This document shows positions 22,395 through 32,526 of a DNA stretch of 35,710 nucleotides, piece by piece (position 1 is the first letter of the stretch; each line of letters begins with the position of its first letter). The notes beneath the pieces were generated by a model that was not told the origin of the DNA, did not search any database, and saw only the letters and a program-made list of their open reading frames with translations. Source of the stretch: Bacilli bacterium (lineage in GTDB: Bacteria > Bacillota_I > Bacilli_A > RFN20 > CAG-826); the NCBI GenBank assembly GCA_017635465.1, contig JAGBLL010000114.1:1-35710 (forward strand), written 5' to 3'. Both the position numbers and the translations under genes were made by a program.

Positions 22395-24182
22395 TTATCT
22401 CTTTTTGCGCAGCCTCCGACGATTGAAATCAGAGAGAATGCGCGCTTTCTCTTTTGGATCTTTGCCTTCTAAAGATTGCTCTAAAGTATCGTTTTCAAAG
22501 ATCCTTTCTTTTTCGGAATCAATAACTTGCTGTAAGTTGTCTAGTAATTCTTGATTACAGACATCTGGATGATTCCTTTCTAGGTATAATTCGGAAATCT
22601 TGTTAATTAAGATATCCTTTTCCGCTAATTCGCTAGTTTCTAAAGAAGTGATTAAGTCAACAGGGACAAAATCTTTGTGTTCGTTAGCGTATTCGACGAG
22701 GTAATTAGCAATAATGCGATACGTTTCATCATAGAAACCACCGATTTTTTGCTCATAAAAGGCCACTGCTTCCGGATTTTGGAGCATTTGGTATAAAAGT
22801 TCACGCTCGGCGAATTCGAGCCTCCTAAGCACCTTTCTTTCAGGATTGTTTTGTCTAATAATTTCCTTAAAGTCTCTTTCTTTAGGTTTGCTTCTAGCGG
22901 TTTTAAGAATATTTCTAATCGCTTCAGGTGTGTAACCAGTAATATCGGCTAGTTTATTTAAATAACTATCGAGTTCGAGCTGTGAACGAATGCCTAATAA
23001 TACTGGAACAAACTCCTGAATAAGCTGTGTTTTTTGTTCAGAAGTCTGAAGCGGATTTGTATTCTTGTAATAATTTAAGATGAAGTCCACTCTTGAGATG
23101 AGCTTATTTAAATAAGCATTAAGAGCAATTGGACCGTCTTGATTGAGTATTTCATCTGGGTCTTTAGTGCTGTTTTGATTATCGACAATGCGGACGTTTA
23201 AACCAGCATTAGCTAATTCATTAGCCACTTTCATCGTGGCTTTTTGACCAGGAAGGTCACCATCAAGGCAAAGTCTTATTTCAACATTAAGCATTCTTAA
23301 TAAACGGATATGCTCTTCAGTTAAGGCTGTTCCCATTGTCGCGACGCATGATTCAATACCGATGCGGTATAAGGCATAAACATCCATGAAACCTTCTAAA
23401 ACGTAGATATAACCAGCGATACGCGCTTTTTCTTTAGCGTTGTTGAAGTTATATAGAAGGGTGGATTTATTGAATAAATAAGTCGCTGGAGAGTTGACAT
23501 ATTTAGCTTCTTGACCATCGCCAAGTCTTCTAGCGGAAAAACCCACTACATCTCCATTAGCATCAATAATTGGGAATATCACTCTACCAGCATTACGGTC
23601 GGTGTATGTCCCTGTTGTTGGAGAAGCTAGGCCTGCATCTTCGATGGTTTTTAATGAATGACCCTTCTCTTCAAGGAATCTAATCGTGGCTTTGCCATCT
23701 TTAAAAGCGTAACCAAGAAGGAATTTACTTCTAAGATCGGCATCAAGATGACGGCTATTGAAATAGTCTAAACCAGCTTTCCCTTCGGGAGAATTCAAAG
23801 CGTATTGATAATAAACGGTTAAATCATGAAGACATTTGACAAGTGGTCCTCTTTTTGGATCAACCACTTTTGTTTGATGGATATCATCCAACCTTGGATC
23901 ATGATAATCGCAAATCTCTGCAACTTTTTTGACCGCCTCTTTAAAAGAGAGATGTTCATATTTAATAACAAAACCAATCGCATTGCCACTTGTGCCACAC
24001 ACGAAACATTTGAATATTTGAAGTTCTGGTGAGATGTGCATGGATGGGTTGGTATCATCATGGAATGGGCATTTGGCGAGATAGTCTTTACCTTTTCTGA
24101 TGACAGGTAAATACGCAGATACCACTTTTACGATATCAGCGTGCTTTAACACATCCTTTACTAAACTATCATCAAATGCCAT
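22395..24182 (-). CDS. dnaG: DNA primase
   Basis: DnaG makes RNA primers at the replication fork. The N-terminal CHC2 zinc domain has CPFHDDTNPSMHIS and FKCFVCGTSGNA. The TOPRIM catalytic part has YVLEGFMDVYALYRIG and LCLDGDLPGQKATMK with its metal-binding acids. A C-terminal helicase-binding domain follows (from about 430). The length is usual (595). The ATG lies seven bases after a TATAAT; AAAGG is 13 bases upstream, too far for a normal ribosome binding site, so the message may be leaderless. dnaG-rpoD-trmK-nif3 form one transcription unit. Confidence 0.96.
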   Translation of the reverse strand: MAFDDSLVKDVLKHADIVKVVSAYLPVIRKGKDYLAKCPFHDDTNPSMHISPELQIFKCFVCGTSGNAIGFVIKYEHLSFKEAVKKVAEICDYHDPRLDDIHQTKVVDPKRGPLVKCLHDLTVYYQYALNSPEGKAGLDYFNSRHLDADLRSKFLLGYAFKDGKATIRFLEEKGHSLKTIEDAGLASPTTGTYTDRNAGRVIFPIIDANGDVVGFSARRLGDGQEAKYVNSPATYLFNKSTLLYNFNNAKEKARIAGYIYVLEGFMDVYALYRIGIESCVATMGTALTEEHIRLLRMLNVEIRLCLDGDLPGQKATMKVANELANAGLNVRIVDNQNSTKDPDEILNQDGPIALNAYLNKLISRVDFILNYYKNTNPLQTSEQKTQLIQEFVPVLLGIRSQLELDSYLNKLADITGYTPEAIRNILKTARSKPKERDFKEIIRQNNPERKVLRRLEFAERELLYQMLQNPEAVAFYEQKIGGFYDETYRIIANYLVEYANEHKDFVPVDLITSLETSELAEKDILINKISELYLERNHPDVCNQELLDNLQQVIDSEKERIFENDTLEQSLEGKDPKEKARILSDFNRRRLRKKR

Positions 24183-24189
24183 ATAATAA

Positions 24190-24195
24190 ATTATA
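24190..24195 (-). promoter_or_regulatory. -10 box of dnaG, likely leaderless
   Basis: TATAAT on - ends seven bases before the dnaG ATG. A -35 box is weak (TTTAGT at 16 bases). Confidence 0.5.
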
Positions 24196-24228
24196 CCTTT
24201 ACTAAGTTTCTACTAAATATCGACTTGA

Positions 24229-25602
24229 TTAGAAGAAGACTTTTTCTTCAAGCCAAGCCTTTAATTCACTGATTGGTAAACGAATTTGATTCATAGAATC
24301 ACGTTCACGAATGGTCACCGCACCATCATTTTCAGTTTCAAAGTCGATGGTAATACAATATGGTGTACCAACTGCATCTTGACGGCGGTAACGTTTACCG
24401 ATACTACCAGTTTCATCATAGATGACGTTGAAATATTTGGCTAAGTTTTGCTCGACTTCTCTAGCTTGAGCTTCAAGCTTTTTACTTAAAGGCAAGATTG
24501 CGGCTTTAAAAGGCGCAACAGCAGGAGAAAGTCTCATAACGATACGTGTATCGTTGTCACCAACTGTTTCTTCATCATAAGCGTCACATAATGTCATTAA
24601 AACCAAACGGTCTAAGCCAACGGATGGTTCAATACAATATGGAACATATTTTTCATTTGTTTCTGGATCTAAATAATCTAAAGCTTCACCACTATATTTG
24701 ATGTGACGGTTTAAATCATAGTCTGTTCTATCGGCAATACCCCAGATTTCACCCCAGCCAAATGGGAAGAGGTATTCGATATCTGTTGTGGCCTTACTAT
24801 AGAAGGCTAATTCTTCTGGTTCGTGGTCTCTATAACGAAGGTTTTCTTTCTTAATTCCTAAGGAATCAACAAAGTTGAGACAGTATTGTTTCCAATAATC
24901 GAACCATTTAAGGTCATCACCTGGTTTGCAGAAGAATTCCATTTCCATTTGATCAAATTCACGGGTACGGAATGTCATTTGTCCAGGAGTAATTTCGTTT
25001 CTAAAAGCACGACCGACGTTACAAATACCCATTGGTAATTTACGACGTGTCGCTCTTAAGACGTTTTTGAAGTTAACAAACATACCTTGCGCGGTTTCTG
25101 GTCTTAAATAGACTGTTGATTTGCTATCTTCAGTGACACCAACGTGTGTCTTAAACATCATGTTAAATTGACGAATATCAGTGAAATTTTCACTACCACA
25201 GTTTGGACATTTAACGTGATTGTTTCTAATAAAATCCATCATTTGGTCATTGGTCATGCCATTGACATCAGCTTCTGGAAATTCGCTTTCAATCAATTGG
25301 TCCGCTCTGAAACGTTGCTTACAGTGTTTGCAGTCAATAAGTGGATCATTGAATGTGGAGACGTGACCAGTTGCTTCCCAAACTTTTGGATTCATTAAGA
25401 TGGCGGCGTCAATACCGACGTTTGTGGTGCTTTCTTGAACGAACTTCTTCCACCACATTCTACGAATGTTTTGTTTGATTTCGCTGCCTAAAGGACCATA
25501 ATCCCATGTATTTGATAGGCCACCATAAATCTCTGAACCTTGGAAATAATAACCAGAGACGATGAAATGATTACATAATTTATCGAATTCAAATTTACTC
25601 AT
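24229..25602 (-). CDS. glyS: Glycyl-tRNA synthetase (class II, dimeric type)
   Basis: A 457-residue alpha2-type GlyRS, which charges tRNA-Gly. [20 protein letters not shown] is the N-terminal signature; motif 2 is [20 protein letters not shown], and motif 3 lies near [17 protein letters not shown] zinc-binding insert has CKHCKQRF and [11 protein letters not shown]. The anticodon-binding domain is at the C-terminus. The start is ATG at 25602, with GAGGGGAG just upstream; a longer frame to 25665 has none. No T-box leader is seen. Mollicutes and many Bacillota differ in having this type or the alpha2-beta2 one. Confidence 0.95.
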   Translation of the reverse strand: MSKFEFDKLCNHFIVSGYYFQGSEIYGGLSNTWDYGPLGSEIKQNIRRMWWKKFVQESTTNVGIDAAILMNPKVWEATGHVSTFNDPLIDCKHCKQRFRADQLIESEFPEADVNGMTNDQMMDFIRNNHVKCPNCGSENFTDIRQFNMMFKTHVGVTEDSKSTVYLRPETAQGMFVNFKNVLRATRRKLPMGICNVGRAFRNEITPGQMTFRTREFDQMEMEFFCKPGDDLKWFDYWKQYCLNFVDSLGIKKENLRYRDHEPEELAFYSKATTDIEYLFPFGWGEIWGIADRTDYDLNRHIKYSGEALDYLDPETNEKYVPYCIEPSVGLDRLVLMTLCDAYDEETVGDNDTRIVMRLSPAVAPFKAAILPLSKKLEAQAREVEQNLAKYFNVIYDETGSIGKRYRRQDAVGTPYCITIDFETENDGAVTIRERDSMNQIRLPISELKAWLEEKVFF

Positions 25603-25636
25603 AATACTCCCCTCAATAAATATACATGCAGGACAA

Positions 25637-25665
25637 ATCCTACATTTTTGATGAATTGTTGTCAA
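25637..25665 (-). promoter_or_regulatory. glyS promoter
   Basis: On -, TTGACA (25660-25665) and TAGGAT (25637-25642) lie 17 bases apart. A near-perfect palindrome (TGTAGGA/TCCTGCA, 25627-25644) overlaps the -10 box and could be an operator. Confidence 0.65.
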
Positions 25666-25694
25666 CCTATTATAAGTGTTATTATGAGATGTGC

Positions 25695-26405
25695 TTATAA
25701 ACTAAGCAAGCGTAAGTTTTTGAAATGATAACCAAAAGCTTCCTCGATAAACTGAATGAATTTAATAAACAAAGTTTTGACGTCATCTAATAAATAGTCA
25801 CTAGATTTAAGGTGATAATCATCACTATTGACTACTTCTCGAAGTAGAAGCATTTGGTTTGTATTTAAATCGTGAATTATTTCTTCGTTAAAACAGTTTT
25901 GGCAGATAAATCCCCCATCAATGAAGGAGAAGGCCACTATTTTTCTTTTGCTTCCGCATATTACACAGCGATTAACTTCAAGCTGGAAGCCTCCTAAGCG
26001 GATGACTTGCGCCATGAAGATTAATAAAGTCATCATCCAGTCATTTGTGGTCTTGAGGTTTTCAAGCGCTTTTTCCAAATATGGAAACATCATATTTCTT
26101 TCTTCTTCAGGGAAGAGGTTAAGTAGCATCTCATCAATGAGCATTAATGAGGCCAAATATTCTGCATCCATGCCGATTTTTAAAGATGTTAATAATGGTT
26201 TTGAGCCTTTTAATATTGGGTATTTAAAATCTCCATCCATTAGTTCAATGTCTGCGACTGTTAATATGTTATTAAGAGAGGCATTCTTGCTTTTAGGATC
26301 TTTGATGCCACGCGCTAAAAAGGTGATTGATTCATCTTCGCTAATGGCGTTAACAATAGCGTCTTTTTCTTTATAAGCGCTAATAGATAAAACAATAATC
26401 TTCAT
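25695..26405 (-). CDS. recO: DNA repair protein RecO
   Basis: RecO works with RecR and RecF to load RecA on single-strand gaps. A short OB-fold N-terminal domain ([20 protein letters not shown]) is followed by a helical C-terminal domain with a zinc site: [15 protein letters not shown] and GGFICQNCF hold four cysteines. The 236-residue length is usual. The start overlaps the era stop by one base, the classic era-recO order. Confidence 0.93.
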   Translation of the reverse strand: MKIIVLSISAYKEKDAIVNAISEDESITFLARGIKDPKSKNASLNNILTVADIELMDGDFKYPILKGSKPLLTSLKIGMDAEYLASLMLIDEMLLNLFPEEERNMMFPYLEKALENLKTTNDWMMTLLIFMAQVIRLGGFQLEVNRCVICGSKRKIVAFSFIDGGFICQNCFNEEIIHDLNTNQMLLLREVVNSDDYHLKSSDYLLDDVKTLFIKFIQFIEEAFGYHFKNLRLLSL

Positions 26406-27289
26406 TATTTTTCAAATTTATAGCCGTATTCCTTTAAGGAAGAAGCTTGATTTCTCCAGTCTTCATCCACTTTCACTTTGAGTTCTAGGAAGACGTGTTG
26501 ATTGAGCAATCTTTCAATGCTACGGCGAGCTTGAGTGCCGATTTCTTTAATTTTTTGACCGTTTTTACCAATAACAATGCCTTTTTGGCTATCTTTTTCA
26601 ACGATGATAGAGGCTAAGATTGAAATTGGTTTCTTTTCCCAATCTATATGTTCCATATATATGGCGATTGAATGTGGCACTTCTTCACGAAGTTGTTTTA
26701 AGACCTTTTCACGGATGATTTCTTTAATTTGGAAGATTTCATCTTTATCTGTCACCATTTCAACTGGATAATAGGCTGGTCCTTCTTTTAAGAAAGATTT
26801 AACTTTGTTAACTAATTCATCGAGATTAAATCCTTCTTTAGCAACAGTATCGATAAATGTTGCTTCTTTAAAATATGAACGATAAGTCTTTTTAAGTTCT
26901 TCAGTCTTATCGAGTCTAGCAAGATCAATTTTATTGAAGACGATAATTAATGGGACATTATGAATATCAAGATGTTCGATGATATAGGTGTCTCCTGCGC
27001 CAAAAGGCTTAGAAGCATCCACCACTAAGATAGCGACATCGACATCGTGAGCGGCGCTATAAGCCATATTGTTCATTTCTTGGCCTAATTGAGCGACTGG
27101 TTTATGAATTCCAGGGGTATCAAGAAAAACAATTTGAGTATCTTCATCGTTATAGACACCGATAATGTTATTTCTTGTTGTTTGTGATTTATCAGTAACA
27201 ATTGAGATATGACGGCTAATTAAACCATTTATAATGGTTGATTTACCGACATTAGGTCTACCTAGAATAGCAACAAAACCCGATTTCAT
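26405..27289 (-). CDS. era: GTPase Era
   Basis: Era binds the 3' end of 16S rRNA and is needed for 30S assembly. G1 is GRPNVGKSTIINGL (10-23), G3 is DTPGIH, G4 is NKIDLA, and the C-terminal KH domain holds GIVIGKNGQKIKEIGTQARR. The length of 294 residues is usual. It overlaps recO and cdd by one base each, so cdd-era-recO is tightly coupled. Confidence 0.96.
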   Translation of the reverse strand: MKSGFVAILGRPNVGKSTIINGLISRHISIVTDKSQTTRNNIIGVYNDEDTQIVFLDTPGIHKPVAQLGQEMNNMAYSAAHDVDVAILVVDASKPFGAGDTYIIEHLDIHNVPLIIVFNKIDLARLDKTEELKKTYRSYFKEATFIDTVAKEGFNLDELVNKVKSFLKEGPAYYPVEMVTDKDEIFQIKEIIREKVLKQLREEVPHSIAIYMEHIDWEKKPISILASIIVEKDSQKGIVIGKNGQKIKEIGTQARRSIERLLNQHVFLELKVKVDEDWRNQASSLKEYGYKFEK

Positions 27290-27690
27290 TATTTTAAATC
27301 GTCTCCTGAGAACGCAAATGGTAAGAGTTCTTCAATGTTAGATGATTTGATATCACCTTTGAGATTGGAAAGAATAATCTCCCCTTCTCTTGGGAACAAT
27401 TCACTAATAACTTGTCTACATGCTCCGCATGGAGAACATGGTTCATCTGTATCAGCGGCAATTGCTAATGAGAGGAAATCGCTTTTCTTATAACCATTCA
27501 TCATTGCGTTATAAAGAGCATTTCTTTCAGCGCACATACATAATGGGTAAGAAGAGTTTTCGACGTTGGCGCCGAGGAATACTTTCCCATCTTTACAAAG
27601 TAAAGCGGCGCCAACCTTGAAATTGGAATAGGGGCTATAAGATAATTTTCTTGCTTCAATAGCTTTCGCTACTAGTTCGTTTTTATTCAT
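27289..27690 (-). CDS. cdd: Cytidine deaminase
   Basis: A 133-residue zinc enzyme that deaminates cytidine and deoxycytidine in pyrimidine salvage. NVENSSYPLCMCAERNALYN has the catalytic CAE motif and EPCSPCGACRQVISEL the PCGxC zinc ligands. This is the short homotetrameric form. GAGG lies eight bases before the ATG. It sits between ybeY and era, as in Bacillus. Confidence 0.96.
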   Translation of the reverse strand: MNKNELVAKAIEARKLSYSPYSNFKVGAALLCKDGKVFLGANVENSSYPLCMCAERNALYNAMMNGYKKSDFLSLAIAADTDEPCSPCGACRQVISELFPREGEIILSNLKGDIKSSNIEELLPFAFSGDDLK

Positions 27691-27700
27691 AAAGAGTACC

Positions 27701-28144
27701 TCACGCTAAGATTTCATCTTGCAAAGCAAACATGACTTTCTCATCATCTGGATTCATATGATCATAGCCGAGCAGATGGAGGATGCCATGCACAAATAGG
27801 AACTTTAGTTCTCTATCTAAGCTATGACCATATGAAATGGCTTGTTCTCTAGCTTTATCAAAAGAGATATAGATTTCACCAAGGACCACCATTTCACCTG
27901 ATTGAAAGATTTTATCTTTGTTTTCATTTCCATCAAGGAACGCAAAGGAAATGACATCAGTTGGTCGATCAATATGACGATAGTCTCTATTAAGATTATG
28001 GATAAATTCGTTGTCCACTAAAGTGACACTCACATAGGGATTGAAATGTAACTTTAGATGTTTAAGTGTTTTATCGAGTAACTGTTCGTAAGTTTCTTGA
28101 TAAGCGACTAATGATTCGTCAAATGAATTAAAATCGAGTTCCAT
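27701..28144 (-). CDS. ybeY: Endoribonuclease YbeY
   Basis: YbeY is a metal-dependent RNase that matures the 3' end of 16S rRNA and takes part in ribosome quality control. The signature FVHGILHLLGYDHM near residue 115 has the three zinc-binding histidines, and DRPTDVISFAF is the conserved block before it. The 147-residue length is usual. It starts 22 bases after the C39-peptidase gene, and probably shares its transcript. Confidence 0.94.
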   Translation of the reverse strand: MELDFNSFDESLVAYQETYEQLLDKTLKHLKLHFNPYVSVTLVDNEFIHNLNRDYRHIDRPTDVISFAFLDGNENKDKIFQSGEMVVLGEIYISFDKAREQAISYGHSLDRELKFLFVHGILHLLGYDHMNPDDEKVMFALQDEILA

Positions 28145-28166
28145 GATGAAATCATACCACGACTCT

Positions 28167-29378
28167 TTACTTTTTACTATTTATTTCATCTAGATGAACG
28201 ACATTGTTGATTCTCGCCTTGCAAAGCAAGTTTGCCTCCATTCTCTTATCATAGCCAAATAAAGGTGTCAGTGATTGATATAAAAGAATAGACAAACACA
28301 TATAGAAGATAACGTTACTGAGGGTAAATGTTCTTTCAGCAAGACTCACAGCTATACTTCCTAAAAGCATCACTGCCCCCACGACTGCTTTTTTCGCGAA
28401 TTCTAAATAAGCATATCGATAACCTTTCACTTCCATACTTTTAACCTTCATTTCTACTTCATCAACGTCTCTTGATACTTTTAGGTCATTTTCTTCATCC
28501 GCCACTTCTTTTTCAATTTCGCTACTAAAGGGGGTGAACGAGAATATGTCCAAGTAGCTGCTGATTAAAGCGGCGATGATTAAAACGACATAATTGATCG
28601 AGTTAATCAATGAAACAGTAATGATTAAAATGGCTGTTAAGAGATTGAAGACAAAACTTACTCCCATGCCTAGAGACGATTTCTTATATTCCTGCGCTCG
28701 GGAATAGAACTCGTAATAATCGTCTTTACGCACATATGGCAAGAATCTCCTGATATATTTGTCGTAGCGTTGCATTCTTTTTAGTAAGATAAATCGCATG
28801 CAAATTTCACTTAGCAAAGCTAGAGCGGTAAAAAAAATCGGAAAAAGAATACCGCCTTCTGGCTTTATAAAGAATGTCGCTGCGGCTATACACCCCACGG
28901 TTATTATTTGAAATAACGAAGAGATGGCACTCATTTTTTTGTCGCTTGTGGAAATCGTTGGATTTGAGTAGGGATGGATGTTTGTGGTATTCACAGCGAG
29001 CAGAGTGCCATCCCATGAGGAGATAAGTCTATCTATTTTAAGCCAATATGTCCCTTTCGCGGGATCATGGATTTTAACACGGTTCCCTTTTCTTTGGCTC
29101 ACTAAAAGGGCGTGCTCAGTCTCGTTTGGACCGATGACGGTTAAAATCACGGGAAACTTATCAAAATGCCTTAAATCGTCTTTTATTTCTATTTTTGCCC
29201 CATATAAGGTGACTCCATGACGTTGAGCGATTTCTAAAAGGTCTTGATATGAGTATTGCCCATGACTTTCATCTTCATTGAGATAAAGGTAGCCTTCATC
29301 TTTATGGACTATGGCAAGTAGCATTTTTAAACATGCGATGCCACAGCTAGATTTAGTTAATTGAGGAATGTAGTTCAT
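28167..29378 (-). CDS. C39 cysteine peptidase fused to an ABC-exporter-like membrane domain, without ATPase domain
   Basis: A 403-residue protein. The N-terminal 130 residues are a C39 peptidase, which cuts double-glycine leader peptides: Gln6 and nucleophile Cys12 (PQLTKSSCGIACLKMLL), His89 (EHALLV) and Asp105 (IHDPAKGTYW). Six hydrophobic segments follow at about 152-170, 176-196, 236-257, 261-281, 330-348 and 352-372, the pattern of an ABC exporter membrane domain. The protein ends with CKARINNVVHLDEINSKK, where exporters of this kind (PCAT type) enter the nucleotide-binding domain; here a stop follows, then only 22 bases to ybeY. No bacteriocin or ATPase gene is near. AGGAGG lies before the ATG. 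It heads the ybeY-cdd-era-recO unit. Substrate and energy source are unknown. Confidence 0.8.
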   Translation of the reverse strand: MNYIPQLTKSSCGIACLKMLLAIVHKDEGYLYLNEDESHGQYSYQDLLEIAQRHGVTLYGAKIEIKDDLRHFDKFPVILTVIGPNETEHALLVSQRKGNRVKIHDPAKGTYWLKIDRLISSWDGTLLAVNTTNIHPYSNPTISTSDKKMSAISSLFQIITVGCIAAATFFIKPEGGILFPIFFTALALLSEICMRFILLKRMQRYDKYIRRFLPYVRKDDYYEFYSRAQEYKKSSLGMGVSFVFNLLTAILIITVSLINSINYVVLIIAALISSYLDIFSFTPFSSEIEKEVADEENDLKVSRDVDEVEMKVKSMEVKGYRYAYLEFAKKAVVGAVMLLGSIAVSLAERTFTLSNVIFYMCLSILLYQSLTPLFGYDKRMEANLLCKARINNVVHLDEINSKK

Positions 29379-29405
29379 TTTGTGCCTCCTATATCTTTAG
29401 TAGGC

Positions 29406-29427
29406 GAAAAAATCCGGATTTGTCCGA
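29406..29427 (-). terminator. Second terminator-like hairpin, upstream of the C39-peptidase gene
   Basis: On -, CGGA pairs with TCCG around CAAA and runs into ATTTTTTCG. It lies between the dnaJ terminator and the ribosome binding site of the next gene, so it may be a back-up terminator or an attenuator. Confidence 0.5.
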
Positions 29428-29450
29428 AAAAAATGAAAAAAATTTTCACA

Positions 29451-29479
29451 AAAAGAAAAAACCGGATTAATCCGGTTTA
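29451..29479 (-). terminator. Terminator of hrcA-grpE-dnaK-dnaJ
   Basis: On -, AAACCGGA pairs with TCCGGTTT around TTAA, and T's follow. The stem starts within the dnaJ stop codon. Confidence 0.88.
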
Positions 29480-30604
29480 TTTTTTAAAGAATTTTTTGAA
29501 CTTTGCAATTAACGAGTCATCTTTACCAATTTCATTACGATATTGGGTTAATAAATCTTTTTGCTTTCTATTCAAGGATGTAGGCATCTTAATGTCGAGA
29601 TGGACGTATTGATCGCCTGGTCGACCACTTCTTAAGTCTTTCACGCCTTGACCACGCATTCTGAATATTTGTCCAGATTGTGTGCCCGCGGGAATATTAA
29701 GTGTGGCTTCGCCATACACTGTTGGAACATCAACAGATGTACCTAAGATAGCATCGATGAAGTCGATTGGAACATTGAGGTGGATATCATTACCGTCTCT
29801 TTTAAAATAATCATGTGGTTTAACGTTAACTTCTACGAAGAGGTCACCGTTAGGACCACCATTAGCCCCTCTTTCACCCATGCCTTGGACACGGATTTGT
29901 TGCCCATTATTGATACCAGCGATAATATGAACTTTAACGTTCTTTTTAACTCTGTTATAGCCTTTGCCACCGCATGATGGACATGGGCTAGAAATGATTT
30001 TACCAGAGCCATTACAGCGACCACATGTTTCTTGTTGATCGACCATACCGAAGATGCTTCTTCTTTGGACTCTAACATAACCACGACCACCACAGGATGG
30101 ACAAGTTTGAACATCGTTTGGTGTTTTAGCGCCTGTACCATGACATGATGAACATTGTTCATCTACTGTTAATGGTATTTCGATATCACGGCCTAAAATT
30201 GTATCCATGAAATCGACTTTAACTCTCACGATTGCGTCGTTACCACGTCTTGGGCCATTATTAGCTCTTTGTTGACGACGACCACCACCGAAGAATGAAG
30301 AGAAGATATCTCCTAAATCCATATCTTGACCAAAGCCGAATCCACCTTCAAACGGATTAGAGCCTGGTTGACCAGCACCTTGTTCAAATGCGGCAAAGCC
30401 GAATTGGTCATAGGCTGATCTCTTTTGATCATCATAAAGAATGTCATAAGCTTCTTGGACTTCTTTAAATTTATCAGCATCACCAGTTTCATGATTGTCT
30501 GGGTGATACTTTTTAGCGAGTTTACGATAAGCACTCTTGATTTCATCTTTAGATGCACTCTTATTAATGCCTAAAGTTTCATAAAGATCTCTTTTCTCTG
30601 CCAT
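29477..30604 (-). CDS. dnaJ: Chaperone DnaJ
   Basis: The J-domain co-chaperone that loads substrates on DnaK and triggers its ATPase. The J-domain (1-70) has the HPD motif in KKYHPDNHE. A Gly/Phe-rich linker follows, then four CxxCxGxG zinc repeats (CSSCHGTGAK, CPSCGGRGYV, CGRCNGSGKI, CPSCGGKGYN) and the C-terminal peptide-binding domains. The 375-residue type I DnaJ is complete. The ribosome binding site AAAGGA is 6 bases before the ATG. It is the last gene of the operon. Confidence 0.97.
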   Translation of the reverse strand: MAEKRDLYETLGINKSASKDEIKSAYRKLAKKYHPDNHETGDADKFKEVQEAYDILYDDQKRSAYDQFGFAAFEQGAGQPGSNPFEGGFGFGQDMDLGDIFSSFFGGGRRQQRANNGPRRGNDAIVRVKVDFMDTILGRDIEIPLTVDEQCSSCHGTGAKTPNDVQTCPSCGGRGYVRVQRRSIFGMVDQQETCGRCNGSGKIISSPCPSCGGKGYNRVKKNVKVHIIAGINNGQQIRVQGMGERGANGGPNGDLFVEVNVKPHDYFKRDGNDIHLNVPIDFIDAILGTSVDVPTVYGEATLNIPAGTQSGQIFRMRGQGVKDLRSGRPGDQYVHLDIKMPTSLNRKQKDLLTQYRNEIGKDDSLIAKFKKFFKK

Positions 30605-30623
30605 GATATTCCTTTCTATTCAC

Positions 30624-30651
30624 GCAATTAGGGGCGCAAGGCCCCCATTGC
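30624..30651 (-). other. Strong hairpin between dnaK and dnaJ
   Basis: On -, GCAAT and GGGGC pair with GCCCC and ATTGC around a short loop (in + coordinates 30624-30628/30647-30651 and 30631-30635/30641-30645). It is by far the most G+C-rich stretch of the gap, is not followed by U's, and lies just before the dnaJ ribosome binding site. It is likely an mRNA stability or processing element. Confidence 0.65.
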
Positions 30652-30674
30652 TTGAAAATATTTGTAATAATTAA

Positions 30675-32510
30675 TTAGTTTTTCTTGGTGAAGTCAGCAT
30701 CGACCACATCATCTGGATTTGTACCAGCGGTACCTTGAGCGTCAGCTTGGCCGTTTGGTTGAGCACCAGCACCAGCATTAGCTTGTTGTTGTTGCATGAA
30801 GGCAGCGGCTTGTTCAAGTTCACCGATACGTGCTTTTAAGGTTGCCATATCGTTATTGTCTAAGGCAGTCTTTAATTCATCACGTAATTTTTGTGTTTGT
30901 TCTTTTTGGGCTGGATCCATAGAAGCACCTTTTTCTTGCATAGCAATGTCGATGTCATTAATCATGGATTCGGCTTTGTTCTTGAGTTCGATGTCTTCTT
31001 TACGTTTGGCATCTTCTTCAGCGTGTTCTTCGGCTTCTCTGACCATTCTATCGATATCTTCTTTAGAAAGACCATTGCTACCAGAGATGGTAATATTTTG
31101 TTCTTTTTGTGTATCTAAGTCCTTAGCGGAAACTTTAACGATACCGTTAACATCGATTGAGAATGTGACTTCAATTCTTGGTTCACCACGTCTTGCTGGT
31201 TTAATGCCGTTAAGTTGGAAGTGACCTAATAATTTATTATCATGGGCCATTGGTCTTTCACCTTGATAAACCATGATGTCAACAGCTGGTTGATTATCCG
31301 CAGCGGTTGAGAAGATTTGACTCTTTGTGGTTGGGATTGTGGTATTTCTATTGATTAATGGAGTCATGACACCACCTAAGGTTTCAATACCTAAGGTTAA
31401 TGGAGTGACATCTAATAAGACAACGTCTTTAACATCACCGGAGACAACACCACCTTGGTAAGCCGCACCGATAGAGACAGCTTCATCTGGGTTAACGGAT
31501 AAGTTTGGTTTCTTGCCTGTTAATCTAGCGACTAATTCTTGGACGGCTGGCATACGGATAGAACCACCGATTAGTAAGACTTGGTTGAGTTCAGAAGCAG
31601 ACATATGAGCGTCGCTTAAAGCTCTTCTCACTGGTTCTTCACATCTATTTAATAGATGTCTTGTTAAGTCTTGGAATTTAGCACGTGTTAATGTGACTTC
31701 GAAGTTAACTGGGCCAGCAGAAGTCATGCTAATGAATGGTAAACTGATAACTGTTTCCATAGAAGCAGAGAGTTCAATTTTGGCTTTTTCAGCGGCTTCT
31801 CTAATTCTTTGTAAGGAACCTTTATCTGTGATATCAACGTTAGATTGAATCTTGATTTGGGCTTTGATCCAATCAGCAACGACTTGGTCCCAGTCATCAC
31901 CACCGAGGTGGTTATCACCAGCGGTAGAAATAACTTCGAATGTGCCATCCCCGATATCAAGGATACTGACATCGAATGTACCACCACCTAAGTCGAAGAC
32001 TAAGATCTTTTCAGATTTATCGTTTTCTAAGCCATAGGCTAACGCAGCGGCGGTTGGTTCATTAATAATACGAACGACATCTAAGCCAGCGATTTGACCA
32101 GCATCTTTTGTTGCTTGTCTTTGGGCATCGTTGAAGTAAGCAGGAACGGTAATGACTGCTTTTTGCACAGCATGACCTAAGTGCGCTTCTGCATATTTCT
32201 TCATGTACGCTAAGATTTTAGCGGAGATTTCTTGTGGGGTGAATTGTTTGTTCACACATTTAATGTTGACCTTTTCAGCACTGCCCATGATTCTCTTAAT
32301 AGATGAGACTGTATCTGGGTTTGTAACAGCTTGTCTTTTAGCAGCGTTACCGACGATTTCTTCACCATTTGCTTTAAAAGCAACGACGGAAGGAGTTGTC
32401 ACTGTGCCTTCTGGGTTTGGGATAACTTTGACTGTACCATCAGCTTGTAAATAGCTGACGACTGAGTTTGTGGTACCTAAGTCGATACCTAAGATAATTT
32501 CTTTTGCCAT
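30675..32510 (-). CDS. dnaK: Molecular chaperone DnaK (Hsp70)
   Basis: The 611-residue Hsp70. The nucleotide-binding domain opens with [16 protein letters not shown], then has [54 protein letters not shown] and [21 protein letters not shown] hydrophobic linker ([19 protein letters not shown]) leads to the substrate-binding domain and the helical lid, and a Gln/Asn/Gly-rich tail ends in [12 protein letters not shown]. It starts 16 bases after the grpE stop with AGGAGG before the ATG. It lacks the ~24-residue insert of Gram-negative DnaK, as usual for this group. Confidence 0.98.
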   Translation of the reverse strand: MAKEIILGIDLGTTNSVVSYLQADGTVKVIPNPEGTVTTPSVVAFKANGEEIVGNAAKRQAVTNPDTVSSIKRIMGSAEKVNIKCVNKQFTPQEISAKILAYMKKYAEAHLGHAVQKAVITVPAYFNDAQRQATKDAGQIAGLDVVRIINEPTAAALAYGLENDKSEKILVFDLGGGTFDVSILDIGDGTFEVISTAGDNHLGGDDWDQVVADWIKAQIKIQSNVDITDKGSLQRIREAAEKAKIELSASMETVISLPFISMTSAGPVNFEVTLTRAKFQDLTRHLLNRCEEPVRRALSDAHMSASELNQVLLIGGSIRMPAVQELVARLTGKKPNLSVNPDEAVSIGAAYQGGVVSGDVKDVVLLDVTPLTLGIETLGGVMTPLINRNTTIPTTKSQIFSTAADNQPAVDIMVYQGERPMAHDNKLLGHFQLNGIKPARRGEPRIEVTFSIDVNGIVKVSAKDLDTQKEQNITISGSNGLSKEDIDRMVREAEEHAEEDAKRKEDIELKNKAESMINDIDIAMQEKGASMDPAQKEQTQKLRDELKTALDNNDMATLKARIGELEQAAAFMQQQQANAGAGAQPNGQADAQGTAGTNPDDVVDADFTKKN

Positions 32511-32526
32511 AATTTATTTCCTCCTA

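Noticed and set aside
25603-25694. T-box riboswitch upstream of glyS
   Set aside because: The gap is under 100 bases, has no room for a T-box, and shows no T-box consensus or antiterminator pair.
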